A stretch of 64,000 nucleotides of DNA from Cannabis sativa (lineage: Eukaryota > Streptophyta > Magnoliopsida > Rosales > Cannabaceae). Where the stretch lies: positions 22,147,280-22,211,279 of the forward strand of contig NC_083605.1 in the NCBI RefSeq assembly GCF_029168945.1, in the 5' to 3' direction. Both the position numbers and the translations under genes were made by a program. Below are positions 22,893-36,665 of the stretch, one piece after another. Positions within the stretch are counted from its first letter, which is position 1. Each line of letters begins with the position of its first letter. The notes under the pieces were generated by a model. The model did not search any database. It was given only the letters and a program-made list of their open reading frames with translations, and was not told the origin of the DNA.

Positions 22893-25429
22893 TTAAATTA
22901 AGTGGTTACGACTTAATTTTTGATATTTAATTAAATTTAAATTTGAAAAATATTTAGGTTCTAGATTTTTTCTAATACAACCTAAATTAGATATTTTTTC
23001 AAATTTTGTGGAAAAGATACTTAGTCAAATAAGATATTTTCTAGATAATTATTTCTAGACTACTTATTATTTCTAATATTAAATAGGAAAATATTATACA
23101 TTGTGAAATTAATTATTTATATAATAAATTTTGGTACAATTTATTTTAAGTATATTTTTTCCTAGTATTTAACTAGAGATTAATAATTAAGCCTTCTCTA
23201 CACTTATTATTCATTTCTTGAATTTAATACATTTAATTAATTTGAAAATTAAATATCTAAGTTGATTTTCATCATGATACTTAAATATTTCTTTTTCATG
23301 ACACTTAATTAAATAGAAAATTATTTTTAGTTGTAATTTATTTTTTCAACAAAATTTAAATAATTTTCAAAATATATTTTTTCTTTATTTTATTAATCAA
23401 ATTTCGAAATTGCATTTCATAATGCAAGATGATTTTGAATTTATCTTGAAAAATAGATTAAGTTGTAAATTAATTATTTATTTTAATTAATTCTTGGATC
23501 AACTTAAATCAATGATTTTTTCATTTATTGATTAATAAATTGAATTAAAGTATATTATTAGAAATTGAATTAATTAGTCAAAGGAAAATCTAGATAGATG
23601 ATATTTTTGCTTGAAGTATTTTTCTAGTGTATTTAATTAAATAGAAAATTAATATTTAAGTTCATTTTCATCATCATACTTAAATATTTGAAATTTTCTT
23701 ATATATTTAATTAGATAGGAAAATTATATTTTTTGTTGTAAATTAATTTTATTAACTAATTTTGGGCCAACATTAAATTAGAATAATTTTTCCAGGATTT
23801 ATTTTTTATTTTAATATGCATTTTTCGAAAATTGTATTGTTATATACTTTAATTTTTCGAAATGCAATATATATATTTATAGAAAATTAAATTTGAGTTG
23901 TAAATTAATTTAAATTAATTTTGTAACAACTTAAATTGAATATTTTTCTAAATATTTATTGGAAATTATTACTAAGATGGAAATAATTCATGTTATTTTC
24001 ATATCCATCTAAGTAAAATTTATATATATTAAATTTAAAATTTATATTTAGAACTTTTCATTCTAAATTGTAAATTTTAATTAAATAAATATATATTTAA
24101 AATAAATAGATTAAATAAAGAGAATCAAAGAAAATACAACTCTCTTTAAATAATGAGCTTTATTATTAAGATATTCGATCTCCATTGTGGGTTTTACACC
24201 GCGTTTGTTTTAGTGAGTAATCCTCCCTAATGGAGGAACGTTCATTAGCAATTTCGCACCGTTTAACCTCGCATGATAAGTAGTTTGTAAGTGTTTTGTA
24301 TGGTATGGATCACCCTAATGGTGGCGACCATACTTGACTTGCAAATTATGAAACAATGGTGGAAGCTCATACGATAGAATTGCCTTGACTCTCGCCTAAA
24401 CGGGACAACGCTGAATTCCAATCTTGATCGAATAAAAGGTTAGTAGAATGTTTAACATTTTAGACGAGCTGAAAACTCTATTCAATGAATGGTAGCTTTG
24501 ACTCTCGCCTAAACGGGACACTGATATCAGTTTGTTGAAAACCTTGGAAATTATTTAGGATTGTAAGTTTTAGTATTTTCACTTGTCATTAGTACTTGCT
24601 ATATGTTTAATAATTTCTGAATTGTGTATGAATTTATATTGAACCATGTTATTTTCTGTTATTAAGTTGTAGTTTAATTTCGAATCTTCATTGTTGGTCT
24701 AACTTGGCTTGTTTATCTAATGAGATAAATCCCTAGTGGATTTTCACCATTAGACATACATAATAGTGTTAGATCTCGAAAGATAAATATTGTATATGCG
24801 ACATCTAGTTGTTCATCAATTGATGACACCTTACACTAGTATGTTTACGATATGAAACAAGAAGATTGTATAAATAAGATTACTTTGACATTCGCTAATC
24901 GAAGCATCGTTGGATTCTTATTTATAAACGAAATTATCCTAATTCCTCTTAGCTTATTCATTTCGAATTAGCTTCATAACATATCATTGGATGAATGGTC
25001 TGTAAATCATTTCATGTCATTCTATATTTTCTCGTAAGAAATTAAATGACGCATATGATTATAATCCCGAAATTCTATTCCCAATTGATATAAATCCTCA
25101 ATCTTAGAAATCTCCTACTTGTATGGGCAAATCAGACTTAGAATTAAATTAGTAGTGGTGGTCCAAGATAGAATTACTCATTATATTTGGTATAAATTTA
25201 AGTCTTTGACTTTAATTTTAGATTCCAAACAGAAATTTTCTTATATTTCTAATTCTAGGATGCAATACAGCTACACCTTCACAAGGGTTTAATATCCATC
25301 TTCTATTAATTGATTCAAACTGTATGGAATATGAGTTAGGTATTTTGTGACCAGGATCCACTTGCACTATTCTAAGAATTCTTTGATGTAACTAAAACTA
25401 AGTCATCAAAAGACACTACCACATTTTTT

Positions 25430-26340
25430 TTATCTATGGCATTTGTATCTTGTTCATAGTGGATTTGACAATATCAATCTCTGCAAAGAGTTAATATGCC
25501 TATATCCACTGAAAGTAGTTCATCTCATTCGCAGATGGATGTACATTCAGGGGTGGATATGAGTTTTTCGTTGTATTCTTAAAACGATCACTCTAGATTA
25601 TACCTTATGCAAAGAAATTTGAAATGTTTGAAAATTTTCATTAATTTCTACCAATGGTTAAAACCATTAAGGTAAGTGGTTAAAGATCTTGCGAACTGAT
25701 AGGGGTGGAGAAATAGTTAGTAGATACGTAGTTCAAAGATCATTAATTTGATTTTTGAACTATATCCAAACTTACCTCCCCAGAAATATCGAGTTCCATG
25801 TTGATGATTAGTTACTAGTCGTTGCCTAATTCCTTCTATGGTAATACAATTTCAGAATGATGTAATGGTTGTATACTTAATGTAAATCATTACTAGATTC
25901 ATGGATGACCTAATCAAAATCTTAAGAAAAGCTAGAACTATTAACCATGGTTTGTTAGCTATTCTAAGTGATTAGGGGTGGACCATCCCATAGTCAATAG
26001 ATAAGAAAGTGTTTGTTCAAACAAATACCACTTTTCTAAGAAAATGACTAAGTCTGAAAATCAAGTAGCAAATAAAAGATATATTTAATTCTTGATTCCA
26101 AAAGTGTTCTATCATCTTATTTGACATATGATGATCCCACTGCCTCTGTTGTCTTGTCACAACCAAAGAGGTTAATACCATTTAGTTTTCTTAGACATAA
26201 TTCACGGTACCTTGTCGTAGTGGGAGAGTTTCTACGAACTCACCTTCTTATGACTTGGGAGACACTAGTGATTTAAAATCCATTGTGAGTTTAAACAAGT
26301 AATGGATTGTCAAGATAAGAAAATTAAGAAGAAAAGCCAA
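25430..26340 (+). pseudogene. Fossil Copia pol, copy 2 first unit
   Basis: Pre-integrase WHL...HSGFDKINL (about 25437), GGYEFF...FLKR then stop (about 25552), ILRTDRGGE (25683-25712), then frame-shifted integrase fragments and a pre-RT linker near 26160-26340. The start of that last open stretch is broken here. Lesions match those of the other family-A copies. Confidence 0.6.
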
Positions 26341-26647
26341 TAGAACTGTGGTGTAATCCATTTACATGGAGTAACCTAAAGTTTTCTATTACAAGGACAT
26401 AAAAGGAAATTTTCGTTTATAAGTCCATTCAATGGACTTAACAAAACTTCCTGTTCCTAGTATTATAGGTTTGAGTTTATCTAAACCTATGGCTTGTGGT
26501 ATACCTTACTCTAATGCAAGCAACTTACTTTAGTAAGATGCTGAAGCATTTTCTTTCTAATGGCAATCTATAGAAGCTTCACAACTTCTTAGACATAGAT
26601 TTTATTTATCTAAGGAAAAGTTTCAACTATTCCAGAAAAGATAAAGC

Positions 26648-28368
26648 CATGAACTACCCCAATTGTGAAAGCCATTTTAAGTAATGAAAAATTATAGTTT
26701 AAAGAATTCTTTATTCTTAGTTATCTAGAATATTCAGATTCTTTAGATATTTTTTAAGTTAATATCTTTTCGAATATTAACTTAAAATGGAATATTTTCA
26801 AATTAAGTGGTTACAACTTAATTTTTGATATTTAATTAAATTTAAATTTGAAAAATATTTAAGTTCTAGATTTTTTCTAATACAACTTAAATTAGATATT
26901 TTTTTCAAATTTTGTGGAAAAGATACTTAGTCAAATAAGATATTTTCTAGATAGTTATTTCTAGACTACTTATTATTTCTAATATTAAATAGTAAAATAT
27001 TATACATTGTGAAATTAATTATTTATATAATTAATTTTGGTACAATTTATTTTAAGTATATTTTTCCTAGTATTAAACTAGAGACTAATAATTAAGCCTT
27101 CTCTACACTTAATTATTTATTTCTTGAATTTAATACATTTAATTAATTTGAAAAATTAAATATCTAAGTTGATTTTCATCATGATACTTAAATATTTCTT
27201 TTTCATGACACTTAATTAAATAGAAAATTAATTTTAGTTAAAATTTATTTTTTCAACTAAATTTAAATAATTTTCAAAATATATTTTTTCTTAATTTTAT
27301 TAATCAAATTTCGAAATTGCATTTCTTAAATGCTAGAATTTCGAATTTTATCTTGAAAAATAGATTAAGTTGTAAATTAATTATTTATTTTAATTAATTT
27401 TTGGATCAACTTAAATCAATGATTTTTTTCATTTATTGATTAATTTAAAATAAATTGAATTAAAGTATATTATTAGAAATTGAATTAATTAGTCAAAGGA
27501 AAATCTAGAGAAATGATATTTTTGCTTGAAGTATTTTTCTAGTGTATTTAATTAAATAGAAAATTAATATTTAAGTTGATTTTCATCATCATACTTAAAT
27601 ATTTGAAATTTTTCTTATATATTTAATTAAATAGAAAAATTATATTTTTTGTTGTAAATTAATTTTATTAATTAATTTTGGGCCAACATTAAATTAGAAT
27701 AATTTTTCCAGGATTAATTTTTTATTTTAACATGCATTTTCGAAAATTGTATTCTTAAATACTTTAATTTTTCGAAATGCAATATATATTTATAGAAAAT
27801 TAAATTTGAGTTGTAAATTAATTTTGTAACAACTTAAATTGAATATTTTTCTAAATATTTATTGGAAATTATTACTAAGATGGAAATAATTCATGTTATT
27901 TTTATATCCATCTAAGTAAAATTTATAAATATTAAATTAAAATTTATATTTGGAATTTTTCATTCTAAATTGGAAATTTTAATTAAATAAATATATATTT
28001 AAAATAAATAGAATAAATAAAGAGAATCAAAGAAAATACAACTCACTTTAAATAATGAGCTTGATTATTATTAAGACATTCGATCTCCATTGTGGGTTTT
28101 ACACCGCGTTTGTTTTAGTGAGTAATCCTCCCTAATGGAGGAACGTTCATTAGCAATTTCGCACCGTTTAACCTCGCATGATAAGTAGTTTGTAAGTGTT
28201 TTGTATGGTATGGATCACCCTAATGGTGGCGACCATACTTGACTTGCAAATTATGAAACAATGGTGGAAGCTCATAAGATAGAATTGCCTTGACTCTCGC
28301 CTAAACGGGACAACGCTGAATTCCAATCTTGATCGAATAAAAGGTTGCTAGAATGGTTATCATTTTAG
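26648..28368 (+). repeat. Tandem duplication in copy 2, second unit, left part
   Basis: Second unit of the duplication, beginning at the CATGAA junction and interrupted at 28368 by the nested element (TSD TTTAG 28364-28368). It has lost several hundred bp of AT-rich sequence near its start compared with 22413-22780. It includes one GACTCTCGCC motif (28289-28311). Confidence 0.8.
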
Positions 28369-30266
28369 TGTTGGAAATTATTTTACCAGGATCTTAGATC
28401 TACTCACAAGTATGTTTATTAACATCCTAAATATGAACTTTCTAAAACGATGAAATAAACACATATAAAGTTTAAGAAACCTTACATTGGGTGCAGCGGA
28501 ATATAATGACTCCTTCCGTTCAGATATCTAGCCCTTGATTCCTTTCTGTAGCAGAGCATTATCAATATCTGAACCTGGATCTCTTTCTCTGAATCTTTGA
28601 TGCTGAAACTCCTTTGCTGATGATCTTTCTTCACGATCTTCCTCACTATGATTGAGGTATCACTTGATGTGTGTGGGCACTACTCATACACTAAGGATTT
28701 CGAAATTATCAAGGAAGAAGAGAGAGAGTGGTCAGCTAAAGATAGGGAGAGAGAAGGCTCAGTTTTTTCTGAATAGAAAAAGTCAGAAGAAAAGTGTAAT
28801 TTTCCTGAAGCCTTCACTATCTATTTATAGCATTCCTCTAGGGCTTGATTTGAATTATATGGCATTAAAATAATGAAAAAATCAGTTTAAATTTCCTACA
28901 AAAGTGGCTGGCCCTAAACTTAGTGGATTGGGCCTTGCTTTTTGCAATTTTGCAATTTTAACACCTTTTGTATCTGATTTTCTCAAAAATGCCAATTTCC
29001 TAATTCAACCATTTAAATGCCAATTCTAACTATTTAATAACTATAAATAATTATTAAATAATATTGTCATTTATCATATTTATTAATTGAACCATACAAA
29101 GTATCATAATTAACAAATATGCCCCTATAAACTCTTTCTTTACAATTTCGCCCTTACTTAGTGAAAAATTCACAAATAGACATAGTCTAATTTGAGAATT
29201 ATAATTGATTAATCAAAACCAATTACATGAGTCTTACAAGCAATATTATCTCAACTAGTGGGGGGACCATGGGTCTATATAACCGAGCTTCCAATAAGTA
29301 GATCAAGAATTTAACACTAAAATTCACTAACTTATTAATTCTTCGTTGAATCCACGCATAGAACTTAGAATTGCACTCTCAGTATATAGAATGCTCTATA
29401 TGTTCCACCATATAGACACATCATTAGTTATCCATTGTTATAATCCTAATTTGATCAATGATCCTCTATATGAATGATCTACACCTTTGTAAAGTGGATT
29501 AAATTACCGTTACACCCTACAATGTATTTATTCCTTAAAACACTTGACCCCGTATAAATGATATTTCCGCTTATGTGAAATGAGTACTCCACCATTTATG
29601 TTCGTTTGGTCAAGCTCGAAGGAGATCATCCTTTGCTTACTATTCGCCAGATAGAAGCTATAGATTCCATGTTTATGATAGCGCTCCCACTCAATTGCAC
29701 TACCGTGTTCCCAAAATGTACGTATCACCCTGACCTAAAAGTAGGCTTAACTAACAAATCAAAGAACACGAATAGCCTTTCAAGATTGAGCCTAATCATA
29801 TCAGGATTAAGATCATTTGATCTAGGATCAACTTGGCGATATTGACTTGAATAGATATTACGGTAAGTTTTAATAAATCTAAGTCAAAGTTCAATATCGG
29901 TCCCTTCCGATGCATACTCCATGCATCCAACCTGAGCTTTACTTTAACCAATGCTCTGGAAAGAACATAGTATTTCTCCAAATACAAGTAAACTCTTATT
30001 GTAGATTATCATATCAGTAAAACCCTATGTCTGATAAATCTAGGAAACTTTATTCACATAGTCATGTTTACTTTCCAATGTGTTGACGACACAATAAACA
30101 GGATCAAGTATGTGAAAAGGGTTTCAGATGAATTTATACATTATGTACATATAATCATGAAATAAATCATGTGAACCATGCAACATTAAATGTTATTTCT
30201 GATCTATATTAATAAGTAAATCTGATTATATTGAAATGAGTTTTATTTAGGGCATAAAACCCAACA
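28369..30266 (-). repeat. Copy 3 3' LTR
   Basis: 1898 bp. Plus-strand ends are TGTTGGAAAT...AACCCAACA. It carries a hybrid promoter block: 'a'-like around 28920-28975 and closer to 'b' around 28640-28800. Confidence 0.93.
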
Positions 30267-30279
30267 AACTCCCACTTGC
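30267..30279 (-). other. Polypurine tract of copy 3
   Basis: On the minus strand this is GCAAGTGGGAGTT directly before the 3' LTR, the typical Copia polypurine tract. Confidence 0.85.
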
Positions 30280-31214
30280 ACTAATATAAAACAAAAAGTG
30301 CGTTTCAAATAATCTCAACACCTTGATATACAAATCAAGTGTAGTAGTAGTAAACTCCTCATAATAGGATCTGAAAGGTTGAATTAACCACAACCTTTTC
30401 TCCACCATTACTCTTCCTTAATCACAAAATCATTGATAATGTGAAATTCCTCTCTATATGTCTACTCTCTTGGGATACTGGATTCTATACCTTTGGCAAC
30501 TACTTTTGGTTAATCAGGAAATTAACACTAGTAGTTTAAGGCAATTTGGAATGGTGCCAAAGATGTATAGAACTTTCCTTAGACTGAATAAGTACCTTTC
30601 CTGCAGCTTTAACATTCAGTCTCTCTCTGGTAGACCTAGAGACTTCAGATAGGTTTTTAAACTTCTCCAAAATCACTATTCCACCCCCAGAGTAACCACC
30701 ATCTTATCAGAAAGATTTTCTAGCACTAAGGCAAATTTCGAAATCTGATATGGTGTAGTCTAAGAGTTTTTAAACACACTCTTATAGACTAACATATAGT
30801 TCCTCTTCTTTATCTTAAGATTTACTTGATTGTCTTCCAATGTTCTTCTCCTGGATTAATCTGATACCTACTCATTACTCCCACTCAACAGCAGGTGTCT
30901 GGTCTAAGGCATACAAAAGCATATCTAAGACCTCTCACTGTTGATGTAAGAAATTCTTTCATGGCTTTATCTTTTCTGGAATAGTTAAGACTTTTCCTTA
31001 GATAAATAAAATCTATGCCTAAGAAGTTGTGAAGCTTCTATAGATTGCCATTAGAAAGAAAATGCTTCAGCATCTTACTTAAGTTGCTTGCATTAGAGTA
31101 AGTAATTACCAGGTATACCACAAGCCATAGGTTTAGATAAACTCAAACCTATAATACTAGGAACAGGAAGTTTTGTTCAGTCCATTGAATGGACTTATAA
31201 ACGAAAATTTCCTT

Positions 31215-32190
31215 TTATGTCCTTGTAATAGAAAACTTTAGGTTATTCCATGTGAATGGATTAAACCATAGTTCTATTCGCTTTCTTATTAGTTTCTTAT
31301 CTTGACAATCCATTACTTGTTTAAACTCACAATGGATTTTAATCACTTGTGTCTCCCAAGTCATAAGAAGGTGAGTTCCTAGAAACTCTCCCACTACGAC
31401 AAGGTACCGTGAATTATGTCGAAGAAAACTAAATGGTATTGATCTCTTCGGTTGTGACAAGACAACAGAGGCAGTGGGATCATCATATGTTATATAAGAT
31501 GATAGAACACTTTTGGAATCAAGAATTAAATATCTCCTTTATTTGCTACTTGTTTTTCAGACTTAGTCATTTTCTTAGAAAAGTAGTATTTGTTTGAACA
31601 AACACTTTCTTATCTATTGACAATGGGATGGTCCACCCCTAATCACTTAGAAAAGCTAACAAACCATGGTTAAACAGTTCTAGCCTTTCTTAAGATTTTG
31701 ATTAGGTCATCCATGAATCTAGTAATGATTTACATTAAGTATACAACCATTACATCATTCTGAAATTGTATTACCATAGAAGGACTTAGGCAACGACTAG
31801 TAACTAATCATCAATATGCAAATCGAAATTTCTGGGGAGGTAAGTTTGGATATAATTCAAAAATCAATTTAATGATCTTTGAACTGCATATCTACTAACT
31901 ATTTCTCCACCCCTATCAGTTCGCAAGATCTTTAACCACTTACCTTAATGGTTTTAACTATTGCTAGAAATTAATGAAATTTTTTAAACATTTCAAATTT
32001 CTTTGCATAAGGTATAATCTAGAGTTATCGCTTTAAGAATACAACGAAAAACTCATATCCACCCCTGAATGTACATTCATCTGCGAATGAGATGAACTAC
32101 TTTCAGTGGATATAGGCATATTAACTCTTTGCAGAGATTGATCTTGTCAAATCCACTATGAACAAGATACAAATGCCATAGATTAAGAAA
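31215..32190 (-). pseudogene. Fossil Copia pol, copy 3
   Basis: Minus-strand remnants in order: pre-integrase near 32190-32150, integrase start near 32060, ILRTDRGGE near 31934-31905, LPxSFxG-like near 31800, and an 81-codon open stretch 31460-31215 (it opens with TTG, not ATG) similar to the linker before RT. Stops and frame shifts are shared with copies 2 and 4. Not functional. Confidence 0.6.
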
Positions 32191-35100
32191 ATGTGGTAGT
32201 GTCTATGATGACATAGGTTTAGTTACATCAAAGAGTTCTTAGAATACTTCAAGTGGATCCTGGTCACGTATACCTAACTCACATTCCATACAGTTTTAAT
32301 CCATTAATAAAAGATGGATATTAAACACTTGAGAAAGTGTAACTGTATTGTATTCTGGAATTAGAAATTTAAGAAAATTTCTATTTGGAATCTAAAATTA
32401 AAGTCAAAGACTTAAATTTATACCAAATATAATGAGTAATTCTATCTTGGACCAGCACTACTAATACAAACTCTAAGTCAGATTTGCCCATACAAGTAGG
32501 AAATTTCTAAGATTGAGGATTTATATCAATTGGGAATAGAATTTCGGGATTATAATCATATGCGTCATATAAAATGACATGAAATGATTTATAGACCATT
32601 CATCCAATGATATGTTTTGAAAGCTAATTCGAAATGAATAAGCTAAGAGGAATTAGGATAATTTCGTTTAAAATAAGAATCCAACGATGCTTCGATTAGC
32701 GAAAGTCAAAGTAATCTTATTTATATAATCTTCTTGTTTCATATCGTAAAAATACTAGTCTAAGGTGTCATCAATTGATGAACAGCTAGATGTCGCATGT
32801 ACAATATTTATCTTTCGAAATCTAACACTATTATGTATGTCTAATGGTGAAAATCCACTAGGGATTTATCTCATTAGATAAACAAGCCAAGTTAGACCAA
32901 CAATGAAGATTCGAAATTAAACTACAACTTAATAACAGAAAATAACATGGTTCAATATAAATTCATACACAATTCAGAAATTATAAACATATAGCAAGTA
33001 GGAATGACTAGTGAAAATACTAAAACATACAATCCTAAATAATTTCCAAGGTTTTCAATAAACTGATACAGTGTCCCGGTAGGCGAGAGTCAAAGCATCA
33101 TTTATTGAATAGAGTTGTCAGCTCATCTAAAATAGAAACCATTCTAGCAACCTTTTATTCGATCAAAATAAGAATCCAACGTTGTCCCGGTAGGCGAGAG
33201 TCAAGGTTATTCTCATTTTATGAGCTTCCACCATTGTTTCATGTTTCATAAGTTTATCTCTAAGTAGTCACCGTAGGGGAGAGTCTAATAGAGACGAAAA
33301 CTTACAAAACACTTATCAAATGAAATCTTACGGTTTTAAATGCGTTCAACGAATAACCATCCATAGGGGGACGAAGTCTAGCGTCTCGAGGTTATATTGA
33401 AAACATTTAACTTTTGTAAGACCAACAATGGAGATCGAATATCTTAATAATAATCAAGCTCATTATTTAAAGTGAGTTGTATTTTCTTTGATTCTCTTTA
33501 TTTAATCTATTTATTTTAAATATATATTTATTTAAAATTTCCAATTTAGAATGAAAAATTCTAAATATAAATTTTAATTTAATATTTATAAATTTTACTT
33601 AGATGGATATGAAATAATATGAATTATTTCCATCTTAGTAATAATTTCCAATAAATATTTAGAAAAAATATTTAAGTTGTTACAAAATTAATTTAAATTA
33701 ATTTACAACTCAAATTTAATTTTCTATAAATATATATTGCATTTCGAAAAATTAAAGTATATAAGAATACAATTTTCGAAAAATGCATATTAAAATAAAA
33801 AATAAATCCTGGAAAAATTATTCTAATTTAATGTTGGCCCAAAATTAATTAATAAAATTAATTTACAACAAAAAATATAATTTTCCTATTTAATTAAATA
33901 TATATAAGAAAAATTTCAAATATTTAAGTATGATGATGAAAATCAACTTAAATATTAATTTTCTATTTAATTAAATACACTAGAAAAATACTTCAAGCAA
34001 AAATATCACCTATCTAGATTTTCCTTTGACTAATTAATTCAATTTCTAATAATATACTTTAATTCAATTTATTTTAAATTAATCAATAAATGAAAAAATC
34101 ATTGATTTAAGTTGATCCAAGAATTAATTAAAATAAATAATTAATTTACAACTTAATCTATTTTTCAAGATAAAATTCGAAATTCTAGCATTTAAGAAAT
34201 GCAATTTCGAAAATTGATTAATAAAATAAAGAAAAAATATATTTTGAAAATTATTTAAATTTAGTTGAAAAAATAAATTTCAACTAAAATAATTTTCTAT
34301 TTAATTAAATGTCATGAAAAAGAAATATTTAAGTATCATGATGAAAATCAACTTAGATATTTAATTTTCAAATTAATTAAATGTATTAAATTCAAGAAAT
34401 AAATAATTAAGTGTAGAGAAGGCTTAATTATTAATCTCTAGTCTAATACTAGGAAAAATATACTTAAAATAAATTGTACCAAAATTAATTATATAAATAA
34501 TTAATTTCACAATTTATAATATCTTCCTATTTAATATTAGAAATAATAAGTAGTCTAGAAATAACTATCTAGAAAATATCTTATTTGACTAAGTATCTTT
34601 ATCACAAAATTTGAAAAAATATCTAATTTAAGTTGAACTAGAAAAATCTAGAACTTAAATATTTTCAAATTTAAATTTAATTAAATATCAAAAATTAAGC
34701 TGTAACCACTTAATTTGAAAATATTCCATTTTAAGTTAATATTTGAAAAGATATTAACTTAAAAAATATCTAAAGAATCTTAATAACCAATGCCTAAAAT
34801 TCCTCAACTTAATTTTGAAATTTGAAATTCAAAAGATATTCAGATTTAAGTTGGTTAGTTGTAGATAACTAAATATCAACTTAAATAAGAATATTTAATG
34901 AAAAATTTAAATTAAGTTCCAGAAAGAATCTAGATGGTTATAATTCTATATTTAATTAAATACAAGAAAATACATATAGTTTAGCTTAGAATAAAAAATT
35001 CTTTAAACTATAATTTTCTTAAATTAATTTCAAAAATAAATGAAATTAATTATGTTGCTAATCAATTTTATTAGGTTAAACTAGTTTAATTAACCTAGTA

Positions 35101-35972
35101 CAGTCATTCAAATCAGGCAAATGGGCCTTCACAATTGGGGTGGTTTGTGTGAGGGGGTGCTGGGTTCAGTATGTCGTACCCACTTCTATGGCTCCCAACT
35201 CTCACACAAGGCCCAAAAGAGAGGAATTTAACCTTAATAAGAACAACTGTTATTAATTGAATAAGCCCAAAACTAAATGGGCCTAAATAAAATCTATCAA
35301 TGACTATGACATTTTATTTAGCAACATTAACCTATATGCATCTATAATAAAATTAAACACATAGGCTCACACAGGCACACTTTGGATGGGTCCTATCATG
35401 TTGCTAGGTCATACACAGATGAAAGAAGATTGTAAAATTTACCTGTTACAAATTATTATCTTGACCAAGGGAGCCATCAGATCATTAGATCTGGCAAAAG
35501 GTAACCATGGCTATTTGCAATCAAGTAATAATAGGTTTTAAAAACTTACAAACAAGCTAAAACACATACTCCTGCAACAGGGTTAGCTGGATAGTTGGAT
35601 GTAGGATTTATTTAATTTTAAATTAAATAATTAATTTCGAAATATTATTAAAAAAAATTTTCGAAAATTAATTAAATATTTAAATTTAAAATTAAACCTA
35701 CAATTTTGAAAAATTAGGTTTCAACCAACCTAAATATCATTTCAAAAATTTGCTAACTACTTTTAAATTTTAAATATTATTTTATAAATAAAAAATTAGA
35801 AAAGATAAATAAATATCTTTTTCAAATTTTAAATGTAATTTAAATAAATAAAATAACAAAATTTAAAAAAAAAATTAGCAAAATATCTTACATCTATTTA
35901 AAATTACATGATTATAAATATCTTATTTTAAATTTAAATAAGGTCAAAATATCTAAAAAAATTTAATTAAAA

Positions 35973-36085
35973 AATCTTAAAAGATAAGATATTTTTAAAA
36001 TATCTTAAAAGATAAGATATTTTTAAAATATCTTAAGAGATATTATAAATATCTTAAAAGATATTATAAATATCTTAAAATATCT
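35973..36085. repeat. Palindromic AAGATATCTT-type repeat cluster, copy 3
   Basis: A run of near-palindromic units (AAAAGATAAGATATTTTT, AAAATATCTTAAAAGATA and variants) in the AT-rich leader. A related cluster is in copy 4 (49566-49680). Copies 1 and 2 lack it at the equivalent place. Confidence 0.75.
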
Positions 36086-36646
36086 GACCTTAAATTTAAA
36101 AAAAAATATAATCAAATTTAAAAATAAGATAGATTTTTAAGCAAAAAGATAAATACTAATTCTATTCAAATTCAAATTACACTAATATCTTGAATTAAAT
36201 TAAAAAAAATTTAAATTAATTCAAAATGATAATTAGAATTGAATTAGGAATAGTAATAGTATATATACAAAACCAAACAAAAAATTGGAAGCTAATTCCA
36301 TGAAAAAGTATGAAAAATTGAAGAAAATAGGAAAAATTCGAAACTGTACGGACAGTTCTGCGATCGCAGAAAACTATCAAGACAAATTTCCGATTTTGTC
36401 AAATCTTCAAAAAATCATAACTAATTCAAATAAAATCCAAATTGAGTTCTGTAAAAGGCTAACTTGCTTAATTTTTTCCATACTATCCAATAAAAATAAT
36501 GCCAGAACCGAAATAACAATTATTTTTCACGAAAATTTCACAATCATCAATCAATCATCAAATAACACTCAATACAACATGATACCATCCAAAGAACATA
36601 CAAACAATCGTTTTAAAGTCCAAATTACATGTAAGTAAATCAATTA

Positions 36647-36663
36647 CCATGGCTCTGAGGCCA
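36647..36663 (-). other. Variant primer-binding site, copy 3
   Basis: On the minus strand this reads TGGCCTCAGAGCCATGG, two bases inside the 5' LTR. It differs from the usual TGGTATCAGAGCC at positions 4-5 (TA to CC). Copy 4 has the same variant. Confidence 0.85.
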
Positions 36664-36665
36664 GT

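Larger units (their letters stand above)
22407..26647 (+). repeat. Tandem duplication in copy 2, first unit
   Basis: A 4241-bp unit running from CATGAA at 22407 to the CATGAA at 26648. The sequence before the junction matches the late internal region (...AGATAAAGCCATGAA) and the sequence after it jumps back to CTACCCCAATTGTG, which matches 22413 onward. The unit contains AT-rich DNA, the GACTCTCGCC motif pair (24384-24406 and 24497-24519) and fossil pol. Confidence 0.8.

Noticed and set aside
29606..29845. 79-codon open stretch on the antisense strand of the LTR, present in the family-A LTR copies (7198, 9020, 20987, 29606, 37899, 41873, 47507, 55815; slightly shorter at 62787)
   Set aside because: It opens with TTG, not ATG, has no recognisable domain, and the copies are so similar that lack of stops is expected without selection. 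An excess of synonymous over non-synonymous changes among many LTRs would be needed to revive it.
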